From Ceratorhiza oryzae-sativae (Eukaryota; Basidiomycota; Agaricomycetes; Cantharellales; Ceratobasidiaceae): a stretch of DNA of 64,000 nucleotides. The notes under the pieces are model-generated. The model saw only the letters and a list, made by a program, of their open reading frames with translations, did not search any database and had not been told where the DNA came from. A program made the position numbers and the translations under genes. Below, piece by piece: positions 11,275 through 21,151 of this stretch (positions are counted from its first letter, which is position 1; every line of letters begins with the position of its first letter). Where the stretch lies: positions 1-64,000 of the forward strand of contig JARWMV010000016.1 of the NCBI GenBank assembly GCA_030998015.1, written 5' to 3'.

Positions 11275-12861
11275 TGGCTAACATAAGTCTTGCCTCATGT
11301 GACAAGAAATACTTGTGTGGCTTGTTTCTCACAAACCAGCAAAGATATCGATTAGGGCTAGTAATGAATAACGTAGATTATGATCCTGCACACATATGTA
11401 CCAAAAATTGAATTCGCGCGATGAGAGTACAAAAGGTGGCATGTAGTCTGTTTGCGCATGTGTGAGGCAAGACTTATGTGTGTAAATGCCATCTAGTATT
11501 AAACATACAAAACTTCCAGAACACTTTGCATAAAATCATTCTAATCTAGTAGTGAGTATTATCGCCTCTTGCATCTTGTAGTTCAGCCACCCTGAGAGGC
11601 ATAGAATAATACAAGTTCTGTATCACAGTTGCATCAATGCACTCCCACTCCTCCTTCAGTGCCTCCCATAATTCATCCTTGTTATGTGGCCGAAGGGCCT
11701 GTTTGCACACCTTACGATCCAGATAGCTCCACACATGCTTGATTATGTTCATATCTGGTGAGTTTGACAGCCAGGGAAGGACTTTGATATGATTTGCCTT
11801 GAGCCAGCCAGATGCTAGGTGTGATCGATGCTTTGGATCATTGTTGCGCTGAAATATAACACTATGCGGCTTGAGTTTCTGGTCCTTCAGAGTCTCCAGT
11901 AACTCCTCCTTCAATATCTCCATGTACATCACCGCATTCATGATGCCTTTGATTCAATGTAGATGGCCTACTCCATTCCAGGTTATACACCCCCACACCA
12001 TCACACTCCCACCTCCATGTTTGATGGTCTTCTTTGTATACCTAGGATCGTACGCCTGTCCAGGACATCTCCACATGTACTCCAATCCATCTGAAGAGAA
12101 TACGTTGAATTTTGATTCATCTGAGAAGATGACCTGAGCCCACATTAAGGTATCCCAACTTATATGCTCAGCAGACCAGCCACGACAAGCTGCTCTTTGC
12201 TTATATGTAAGGGAAGGGATGTGCTGTCGTCAACGTGCCATAAGCCCCAACTCTCGAAGGTGGCAGCGGATTGTTTGGGGGTGGAGATGGGGAAAGTATT
12301 GGCACTGTAGCTCGGTTGCACTGCCATGATGAAGTTTAGACAGGCCGATTAAGGTGTGGCAATCATCTCTGACTGTCATTCTGCATGGGTGACCTGTACA
12401 AATAGCCTTGGGGTATGTTGCACATGGTTTGAGGAATCATCAATAAATTTGGTTAACAGTAGTGCAATCAACACCAACAACACAAGCAACAATACTACTT
12501 GCAATGCCAAGATTCTTTGTTGTCAGAATTTCTGACTTCTGCCCATCTGAAGTAAAGTGGGCCATGTCTGATAGTAATTTTGACAGTAGGGCAAAGGGAT
12601 AGTAGGGTTTACAAGTGTGGGAGAATAGCAGAACAACCGGGTGTATGCAGCTCACATAAATCTTGCCTCACACATGTGCAAACAGACTACGTGCCACCTT
12701 TTGTACTCTCATCATGCAAATTCAATTTTTGGTATGTATGTGTGCAGGATCATAATCTACATTATTCATTACTAGCCCTGATCAGTATCTTTGCTGGTTT
12801 GTGAGAAACAAGCCATACAAGTATTTCTTGTCATGTGAGGCAAGACTTATGTTAGCCAGTG
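11275..12861 (-). mobile_element. Tc1/mariner-type transposon, defective (1587 bp)
   Basis: Long terminal inverted repeats of about 210 bp (11275-11485 and 12650-12861) begin CACTGGCTAACATAAGTC, and a TA target duplication flanks the element (11273-11274 and 12862-12863). A Tc1-like transposase pseudogene on the minus strand fills the middle. Its length and structure are typical of fungal Tc1 elements. Confidence 0.9.
11546..12566 (-). pseudogene. Tc1-like transposase, inactive
   Basis: The order is an N-terminal part from MAHFTSDGQKSEIL with stops, a helix-turn-helix region, then FSDESKFN containing the first catalytic Asp. Next come VMVWGCI and FQRNNDPKH, where the family has an Asp (QDNDPKH), so the second acidic residue is Asn here. 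The last is SPDMNIIKHVW, where the family has SPDLNPIEHVW, so the third acidic residue is Lys. With two of three catalytic residues changed and several stops, it cannot transpose itself. Confidence 0.85.
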
Positions 12862-12863
12862 TA

Positions 12864-13386
12864 AATCCCAAGATTATAAACACACCAGTGATTCTTGAGA
12901 CAAGGCATCTCCTGCAGATTGTCAAAACAGCACAAAGAAAACAGTGGGTCATAAATCACAGGGTTGAGAATCACATGACAAATGCACATGATCTTATCAG
13001 TTGTCCAAGTGACAAGATCCTACATGTTATTGTTGATTCTTGTCCTTGACCACTTTGTTTTCTGGCACATGGACACCACATATATGCATTATATATGCGC
13101 TTCAACAAAAAATAGGTTTAACCTTGTTTCTATGGGCTCTCTACAATTGCTTTACATAGGAAAACGTGATGCACATCATGCAGTTTTGATGGCGCTTAGA
13201 TAAGCCCTGCAGCATCTGCCTGGCCCCTACCTTAACAATAAAAGCGATTCGGGTACGTTTATCAACCCCCTAACTTGGCGCATACAAAAATCGGCTGTAC
13301 CGATATTATGGAGGCTCTAAACTCATGGCTTCGGGTGCACTCGAAACTAACAGAAGTGTCATCCGACTAATCAACAAATCGACATT
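12864..13386. other. Intergenic, no gene recognised
   Basis: AT-rich flank of the Tc1 element followed by the upstream region of the F-box gene. A TCACATGA box is at about 12973. I see no open reading frame with family resemblance. Confidence 0.4.
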
Positions 13387-14766
13387 GTGCCCCCGATTAC
13401 CAGGTTGCCTTCTGAAATGTTGATTCGCATATTCTCTATTGTACTGTCCTCAACTACGTGCTCACCTATCCCAGATCACCAGGACGCATTGCAGACTATT
13501 ATATTAGTATGTAGAAGGTGGCGTTCTGTTGCAACCAATGCGAGCCTATTATGGCGCCACATGGATATACATATTCCTCTGACGTCCAATGGATGCAGCA
13601 CTGGGTTGCTTCGTGCAAGCGCCTTTATTGCTCACTCACGGGATATGCCAATTCACCTCCATGCTTCCCACCACTACCCACACTTCGAAAAACATATCGC
13701 TCGGAGAATGTTCCACGTTCTACAACCCGTGGCCAATCGTATTGTATCCTTGCAGATATCTGGAGTTAACACTTGCTCATTGGCAGATTATTTATTCAAA
13801 ATTTGCCTGAACTATGGTGGGCCAACTGCACTCAAAACATTGCATCTCGCAGACACCACCAAGTCCACCATAAGAGCAGTAGACGCCGTCATGCCGTATT
13901 CATTATTCACCGGACTCGTCGATCTGACCGTTTCAGGGCCCCTTCAATTTGCCGTTGTCGGTTTTGTGGACCTAGTCTCAAGATTGTTTCGCCTTCCGGC
14001 ATTACATACACTACGACCTAGAAATCTAGATATCCCCTTCGATTTGACTTACTCTAGCCGTCCACAAACACATCTACCAGGTTTCAGGGTTCCTGAACTT
14101 ATCAACTTGCGCAGAGGTGGTGCTCCCATCCTGCTATCTCTTATTCACCCTGGCACTCTCGAACTTGACATACGACTAAATATTTTCGGGGCCCCCAATT
14201 TGCTGTTTAAATATTTCCAATATTTACTAGCACGCTCAAACGTAGCTTCCCTGACGGTTCACATAACTCGCGAAGGAGATCCACACAAATTCAAGACATA
14301 CATCTCCTCAGTTCCACGGCTTCGTTCTTTAATACTTCAGTATGAAATTGCAACCGAATCCCAGGAGGTCATGGCATTGCTCAGTGATGCATTAGTCCCC
14401 AGCGACCGTCAGCGAGGTCACTCCCCAAACCTTCCTGACTTCCGACAGTTCTGTATGATCAATGGTCTTATTCTTGATCAGGATCTACATGTTTGGAAGT
14501 TTGTTGTTTTAGCAAGGCGTCTTCATCGAGTTGCCCTTTTAGACTGCCATTTGCAGTTACATGGATGTGGGTCGGACTCTGCTCTTTCCAAGGGCGCTTC
14601 CTCGGAGAATCGCTCGATAAATCATGAGATGGATGGTTCTGAACGTCATGTTGTAGACTTCAGAAAATGGCTATCAGATCGGGTCGAAAATGTGACTGTT
14701 GGCAAACTACCTGAAGGCTGCAGTTACGATATACTTCCTGTCATTCAAGATATCAGGAGGGGCTGA
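13387..14766 (+). CDS. F-box protein (start uncertain)
   Basis: The N-terminal LPSEMLIRIFSIV, followed by CRRWRSVATNASLLWRHM, is a clear F-box. It would bind Skp1 as the substrate-receptor part of an SCF ubiquitin ligase. The remaining 400 residues have the Leu-rich irregular repeats common in expanded basidiomycete F-box families, with no known substrate. The open frame is 459 residues long but begins at GTG (13387), and no in-frame ATG lies between the upstream stop and the F-box. An ATG at 13325 opens another frame that stops within the F-box. Either an upstream exon is missed, a frameshift exists, or the start is the internal ATG at 13417, which would cut the F-box. Confidence 0.75.
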   Translation: MPPITRLPSEMLIRIFSIVLSSTTCSPIPDHQDALQTIILVCRRWRSVATNASLLWRHMDIHIPLTSNGCSTGLLRASAFIAHSRDMPIHLHASHHYPHFEKHIARRMFHVLQPVANRIVSLQISGVNTCSLADYLFKICLNYGGPTALKTLHLADTTKSTIRAVDAVMPYSLFTGLVDLTVSGPLQFAVVGFVDLVSRLFRLPALHTLRPRNLDIPFDLTYSSRPQTHLPGFRVPELINLRRGGAPILLSLIHPGTLELDIRLNIFGAPNLLFKYFQYLLARSNVASLTVHITREGDPHKFKTYISSVPRLRSLILQYEIATESQEVMALLSDALVPSDRQRGHSPNLPDFRQFCMINGLILDQDLHVWKFVVLARRLHRVALLDCHLQLHGCGSDSALSKGASSENRSINHEMDGSERHVVDFRKWLSDRVENVTVGKLPEGCSYDILPVIQDIRRG

Positions 14767-15918
14767 AAATTTTTCGGCTGATAGGGGCAACACGATCCTC
14801 CAACTCCTGAATTCTACTTCATCAAAATGTCGTGCCTCTAATCGGCTTTCGCGTTCACGTGCCTCCTTTGTTTTATTTAACATGTAACATCGTCTATCGC
14901 ATATATGACTGTGACGCTTGTTTACTGAAGTTTGGGGTCTACGTATTGGCATAGCGTCACATGGGATAATGAGTCGCTCTCATCGACCTCCAATCCCACT
15001 TACCTTTCTTCGACTCAGCAAGTAGAGATTACTATGCAAGCACTTGAAAACAGGAGAGATGCACAATCGACACTCAAATTTCCTCGTGGCCTATGCGGGG
15101 CTTCCGCCCGCTGTGGTCGCAGCCGGACTTGCTTTGCATACAAATCGGGGCCGTCTTCGAAGATACTTCGCTCGAAACCAGCTGGTATATTGATGACCTC
15201 GTGTTAGTAAAAGGTTAAGTATAAACCTAGCACTCTACCCTCAACCAATTGCTCAATCTTTCGACCATGCATACTCGAATTAATAGGCACCCTTTGGAGG
15301 TACTGGGCCTCACTTTTATCAACGCGGTTATTCCATCACCTTGCTTGGTCAATTCGAAATACTGAAAAGATCCACTCTAGGTTATTCCGCAGGTATGCAT
15401 AAAATGGAACTGCGTAGCAATTAGCTGCCGGTATTCCAGCGCATATAGTCTACTATTTGATGTTACCCATGCATGTCTCCATTTTCGCTGCATGTAAGGA
15501 GTACTGTACATCGCAGAAACAGAGAGATCAAAGTCTGATTGAAGCTCTGCTACCTCATACTACTCCTGCTCCCGTACTTCCATTGCGCCCATGATAAGTT
15601 CAGCTGATTAGCATATATTCTTCCAGTGTTCTCCCGTTGTACGCCATTCGCCAAGCTAAACTATACATTAAATTTCGTTATATTGTCCAAATACCGAGCA
15701 TGTATACGTTATCAGATCAAAAAAAGCCAGTTTGTGAATCATTACTCGTGACCAAAAAAAAGAGAAAAAAAAAGGAGGGGGGGGGGAATAGCACGAGCGA
15801 GAACCGGTATCCAGATAGACACAACAATACAGCTTGGGGTTTGGTCGAGTCACATGATAGCACGAAAGAAGGAAAAAGAAAAAGAAAAAGTCTAATACTC
15901 GGCTACTTTGGATAGACT
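14767..15918. other. Intergenic region, no gene recognised
   Basis: It holds the 3' flanks of two convergent genes. A purine-rich low-complexity tract (A runs and a G run) lies at about 15755-15790, and a GAAAAAGAAAAAG-like tract at about 15868-15890. The only ORFs are short and featureless. Confidence 0.4.
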
Positions 15919-18532
15919 CTACTCGATCGTCAGCCGCTTCGAGCTCCTCAGGGGTTGCATCACCCCACCCCTTCTTCTCCTCGATTGAGCCTTTGGCTTG
16001 GACTTGGACTCGCTGCCTCCTGCGAACCAACGTCTAATGCTTTCCCTACGCGACGACAGCACGGGCGGGGGTGTTACCGGCGGAGGAGTGATTTCTTCCG
16101 GCGGAGAACCAGACGACTCGGATTCTTTGCCCTTGTCGACGGAAACAAACACCCACTCGTTTGGCGTATCAGACTTGGCCGGCAGCGGCTTGATAGTCTC
16201 GGGCTCTTCAGTCAGTTGCCCTTCTTCGAGCTGGGGTTTGCTCTCCTCAATCTGCCTCAACGGCGAGGTCGGCAACGGCGGGGGCGGACCGGGCTCCACA
16301 ATCGCCAACTCGGCCTTTTCGCTCTTTGGCCGCTGGTCTCCGGGATTCTCGACATCTGGCAACCGGGCCTCGACCTCTTCCTCCTTGACGTCGCCCAACA
16401 TCGGGTCTTCTTTGCCCGTCCACACGACCGCGACGTCGTGTGACAGATCCGTGTTGGTCGAAAATGCTGAATCGCGAAACGCTCCGGGTGGCAACAGCAG
16501 TTCTTCGGTTGTCCGGTTCGCCGCGTTGGAGGAGAGGGGTTCTGGGCGGGGTTGAGGGAGCGAAGGAGCGACGATAGAAGGAGAAGCTGTAGCGATTACG
16601 GGCACGGGCATTGGAGCCGCTTGGATCTCGGGGGTCATCACGAGTGGAGATTGAGGTGCAGGAGAAGTTGGGTGATGAAGAGGCGGCGGGGGCGGAGGCG
16701 CAACAAACGTGTATGGACTCGTAGCAGACTCGGGTGCGGGTCCAGGCGGATTTGGCGTTGTATTGGGACTCGGGGTGACACTCTTCTGAGGCGTTGGGGT
16801 CTCGTAAATGATCTCTCCAGACGCGAGGCTGCGTTGTCGGCCATACCCGCGTCTAGCAAAGCTTCCCTTGCCGCCAGTCGAGTCCCGTTTACTCTTGACG
16901 CTGCCAGCGTCGCTCCTGCCGCTCAGACTTCCGCTGGGCTTGGCGCCAGGGGGCGGAGGCGGGGGTCTGAATGCTCCGCTCGCGATACGACCATTTGCAC
17001 GAAACTTGCGCAACAGGTTCGAGTTGCGTTTAGCCGGCATCGCGACGGGCACGGCAGAAGGAGAGCCTGGCTCGGACACAGCCCCCCCATCAGACTGGGA
17101 AGCAGGCCCCGTGTTGAACTGAGAAGCCAGCTGGGGAACAACTGGCACAGGCATTGTCATCGGAACAGGCATAGCAGGCGAAGCCTGGCCAGGAGGCGTG
17201 TGTCCAGGACTCGGGACAAATGCCGGGGTAGGTTTTCGGTGCGATGCAGGCGTGGGCGAGGACGCATTACGAGAATGTCCACTCGCGAGCGGGGCCGCAC
17301 GCTCGGGTTCGTCTGTGGCGTATTTCGCATGACCTGGACTGAATGGGCCGGGACTGTGCGGCTCGCTGCTTTCAATGGTGGCTTGATAGGGGGAGGCGGC
17401 GGCATTGGATGCGGAGCCTTGGACACTGGCCGATCCGGCGGGAGAGTTTCGACCCGGCTTGCTTGCGCCTGGAGCCGAGAACAACCAGAGATCCTTGGTG
17501 CGACTTCGCCCGCCGATAGGAACAGCGGCGATCAACTTGAACGCGTGCGAGTCGAGGGCACGGAGGAGGGTAAAGACGTGTGGAAGAACAGCCTCGTCGG
17601 ATTTTTCGGATGAGAAGTCTGGATAGGACAACGGACATGAGTCAGTGCCGACACGCGATAGAAGCACAGCCGAACAGTGATGGAAGGGATGCGAGCAAGG
17701 CAAGCGCCCGAATGGATTGGGCAAATAACGGGGGGGAAGAACATACATCCAAATCCCTTGAGACGAAACTCCCAAGACCCGTTGCCCAGTTTACGTTCGG
17801 ATTTGACACCCCTCGGCCACGCGCCGCGTACGCTCTGGAGGATGGCCGGTGTTGCGTGGAGTGGCGCGGCCACGACGCGAAGTGTGGTGGGTGCTGTGAA
17901 TGACAAGGCGAATACGGATTCTGTAGGCGGCGTTGGGTTGGATACGGATGTAGGACGTGCAAACGCGAGAGTTAGTTTGTCGAGCTGGAATGAATGGGCG
18001 CTCAGTTGAAGGACGTGGTGGTCTCAGATGCGAAAAGGACATACATATTGCCGACCATAGTCGATATTAGTAACGAACGTATATTGATGCACTAGTAGAA
18101 CAGCGAACAGATTCGTGATGAGCGTCTCGGACCTGTGGTATCTCATTCAGCAAATAAACAACGTCTAGACGATCACTCGAGCGCACCGAATCGTCTTGCT
18201 CGACCACGGGCTGTTTCGAAACACAAACTCTCCAATCTGGTTCTCGGTGCTTTCGCCATAGAGCCTTGTCTCGTCTCCGCACACCTCGCTGAGCGTGTAA
18301 TATGAGCAGGAACGTCTCCCGGACAGAACATAGCGACTCACCGGAGGGCCGAGAGTGCAGCAGGCGAGAGACCGTGGCAGCGAAGAGTGTCTGTGCCATT
18401 GAGCGCAACGAGTGCGTACGACTGGGGCTTGGCACCTGTGCGTACAAACTGTAGACAGATTAATACACAATTATTGACTTTGCGCCATTCACTGACCTCG
18501 CTCCGTGGCTGAAAAGGTGTAGCGTCGGACAT
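15919..18532 (-). CDS. Hypothetical protein, two tandem copies of an unknown domain and a long Pro/Ser-rich tail (756 aa)
   Basis: Hand-built model on the minus strand: exons 18532-18497, 18448-18342, 18288-18187, 18132-18045, 17984-17747 and 17618-15919. Introns are 48-128 nt with GT-AG ends, and the exons total 2271 nt, a whole number of codons. The N-terminal 240 residues hold two copies of one fold. Copy 1 runs SYALVALNGTDTLR, then GEFVFRNSPW, then NLFAVLLVHQYTFVTNIDYG. Copy 2 runs FALSFTAPTTLRVV, then WEFRLKGFG, then TLLRALDSHAFKLIAA. The rest is disordered, with polyproline runs, an acidic Glu-rich part and a basic end (SRRRRGG). No enzyme motif, signal peptide or membrane segment is visible. 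It looks like a basidiomycete-specific family of unknown function, perhaps a scaffold; that last point is a guess. Confidence 0.75.
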
Positions 18533-19216
18533 GGGCGTATAGTTTGACAGCAACCAGGCGGCCACCCGGCATAAATGTCAGACTTTGCGTGTCTTGTTTG
18601 GTCACTGCGTCATCAGGGCCCATGTCCCTGATTTGCATCCCCCCACGTGGGTGATGTCATGCTCCACCCGCTCCACTTGGCATTTCTCCGCAGAAATACG
18701 AGCCATCCCCCCCCCCGAATGAATGACGTTTAGCACAATAGTTTGAATAAACCCCCTAAATTTAATCCTGAGATTCCGGGGCTCGTTCAAGAGCGGTTTC
18801 AACTGAGTTTTGTGCTCGTTTCCCCCGCCTCTACTCGACGACACAGTGCCGAAACGTGAGGCTCCTCCTCGGATGACAGCTAAATTCACGACGATGAAGT
18901 CGTTGTCCGGCCATGGCTGTTGAATTTTCCATCTTTAAAGACTCTACGGGATAAATAACCTCCAATTTAGCGAGTGATTCAGCCGATTGAGCTGGCCGAG
19001 CGCCAACCACTCCGTCGTAAATCCGTACCACGGAGGCTCGTACCCGCTTCGGATAACACCATGGCACACGGGCGACGTGAACCGGAGTCGGTGACCACCA
19101 CCCGGGGGCGAGCCTTTCGTTAGGCCCCTGGACCCACTCGCGGCATCTCGAGTCATCTAGCCAGTTGCAATCGGTACCATAGAACTCGTACTTCCGAGTC
19201 CCAGGACCTCGAGATC
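18533..19216. other. Divergent intergenic region
   Basis: It lies between the divergent starts of the 756-residue gene and the subtilase gene, so it should hold both promoters. A C-rich run is present near 18705-18717. Apart from the TATA box listed next, nothing specific is visible. Confidence 0.4.
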
Positions 19217-19224
19217 TATAAAAA
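19217..19224 (+). promoter_or_regulatory. TATA box of the subtilase gene
   Basis: TATAAAAA lies 107 bp before the start codon and is followed by a pyrimidine-rich leader (CT, C9 and T10 runs), a common fungal promoter layout. Confidence 0.55.
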
Positions 19225-19323
19225 CGAGCTCAATTCGACTCGGCATGCTTCAGCTCCCCGCCAGTTCTTCTCCCTCAGCCTCCCCCCCCCCTTTTTTTTT
19301 TCTTTACCATACTAATCTGAATC

Positions 19324-20723
19324 ATGTCGAGTGACCCGACTCACAGTGCACGCATATATCAAGCCGAGGGTGCCGACGCTACAAACGATACGTATATTGT
19401 GAGTGACTCGGAGTGGCGTATGCTTGGTGCTGATTTTTCCTCACTTGTTCTGGTCACTAGGTGATGCTTGAAAAAACAAGTGACAAGCTCAAGCACATGG
19501 CTTGGTTCACGGGTTTGGTAGCCGAGAATCGAGGTTTCTGCGAGCTCGTAGCCGGATATGACCGTGCGCTCGTTCACCATCGGGTCTTTCAACTATGCTG
19601 AAACGTAAACTAAAAAACTTTTTTTTTTTTAAAAAAAGGTCTGCACTGCTATGCAGCGCGACTGGGCGGTGGGACTCTGAAAGCAGTCGCCGCAAACGCT
19701 GACGTGCGAGCGATATTCCAAAGTCAACACACGCAGTTGGATGGCAAAACCGATAACAAGCCTGATACTCGGTGCGTGTTGATTGTACAATCTTCATATT
19801 CATACGCTGAGGAGTCGTCTAGAATCAACACTAGTTGGGGCCTTCAACGTATCAGCCAGGAAGGACCGCTGTCCGGAACCGACCCCAAGCAAAAGGTCTA
19901 CACCTATCGTACGAAGCCGATATCAAACCCTCACCCCGTTAACGTGTATGTCGTCGACACGGGTGTTGATATCAAACACAGCGACCTCGAGGGTCGCGTA
20001 AAATGGGGTGTCACCTTTGGTCACGGAGCAGACAAGGACACAGATGGCCATGGGACGGCTATAGCCGACATTATCATTGGGAAGAACCGAGGAGTCTGCA
20101 AGACGGCTAATGTCATCGCTATCAAGTGCTGCGAAAACGACATCAAAATACAGGATATTGACGTAGTCAACGCCATCAACTGGGTCATATATTTGGTCGA
20201 GTCCGATGCTACTCAGACATCGAGTATCATCAATCTCTCCATTGGATTCCGTCACCCTGCACTGGGCATTATGGACGAGACTCCTTTGGACCATGCTGTA
20301 GAAAAGGCCATAGAGCATGGCATCCACGTAGTTGTGTCGGCAGGTAACAAGGGCGTCTCAGTCGATGCTCATAAAAAGGACGGAAAGGATTTTGGCCCAT
20401 TGTGCCCTGCGCATGTGCAAGGCGTGGTCACCGTGGGCGCAACTAACATCAGGGATCAAGTCCCGAGTTGGTCCAACTTTGGACAATGCGTGGCACTCTT
20501 TGCTCCAGGTGATACGATTGAAGTGGCCAAAATCAACGCCGGACCCACGGCCACGTCATTCGAGAGTGGCACATCATTTGCCGTTCCGTACGTCGTTGGG
20601 GTAATGGCATGTATGCTATCCGACAAGGGCCCAATGTCTCCCTTCGATCTTCGGTTTGAGTTGAGGGCGAGCGCGGCCAAGGCAAAGTTGGATCCAACTA
20701 CGGTCCGCGACAAGACATTGTGA
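19324..20723 (+). CDS. Subtilisin-like serine protease (peptidase S8), 420 aa
   Basis: Exons 19324-19398, 19461-19563 and 19639-20723; the lengths sum to 1263 nt. The N-terminus (TYIVMLEKTSDKLKHM and following) resembles an inhibitor-I9 propeptide. The catalytic triad is visible: Asp in VVDTGVDIKHSDL, His in DGHGTAIAD, Ser in SGTSFAVPYVVG, and the oxyanion Asn in VSAGNKG. It should hydrolyse peptide bonds in proteins after removing its propeptide. I see no hydrophobic signal peptide at the chosen ATG, unusual for a subtilase, so it is either intracellular or the true start is elsewhere. Intron 2 is ragged (T10 and A7 tracts). The C-terminus ends shortly after the Ser motif, as in proteinase K-like enzymes. 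Confidence 0.85.
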
Positions 20724-20754
20724 GTAGGCTGGGATTTTGCTTTTGTCGTGCACT

Positions 20755-20904
20755 GGATGACTTCCCGTAAGGGCCAAATCTAAGCTAAGCTAAGCTAAAG
20801 TCTGTATGACGTCATAAGTTATTAATGTCTGATTACTCCACGTTGTAATCATTCCGCCTTTAGAATAGCTTAGCTTTAGTTTTAGCTCTTACGGGAAGTC
20901 ATCC
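20755..20904. mobile_element. MITE-like inverted-repeat element (150 bp)
   Basis: The ends are inverted repeats: GGATGACTTCCCGTAAG at the left and its reverse complement at the right, extending inward over GCTAAGCTAAGCT and AGCTTAGCTTTAG. ACT flanks both ends, a possible 3-bp TSD. There is no coding capacity. It lies about 30 bp past the subtilase stop codon, so it may sit in its 3' UTR. Confidence 0.7.
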
Positions 20905-21151
20905 ACTTATCATACGCAATTCGCCTGTAGTAATGCTATACTCAACAATGGCCAGATTTGATGCGAGGGTATAGCTATAGATAAATTTGATACTATGTAC
21001 AGCCTTGGGGAAAACCCAGTCGCATTGGCACTCTGTCACAGTTGTTTGAAAATACGCTATTTACCCACCACAGCCATTTTCAAATGCGCGGAATAGGCCC
21101 CAGCTTAACGTGATTAAGCAATTCTACCCGAAATCGAAATGGATATCAAAC

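Noticed and set aside
15755..15790. Purine-rich low-complexity tract
   Set aside because: Simple sequence, no more than a 3'-flank tract.
16552..17613. 353-residue plus-strand ORF rich in Arg
   Set aside because: It is the antisense shadow of the GC-rich exon 6 of the 756-residue gene; no start context or domain.
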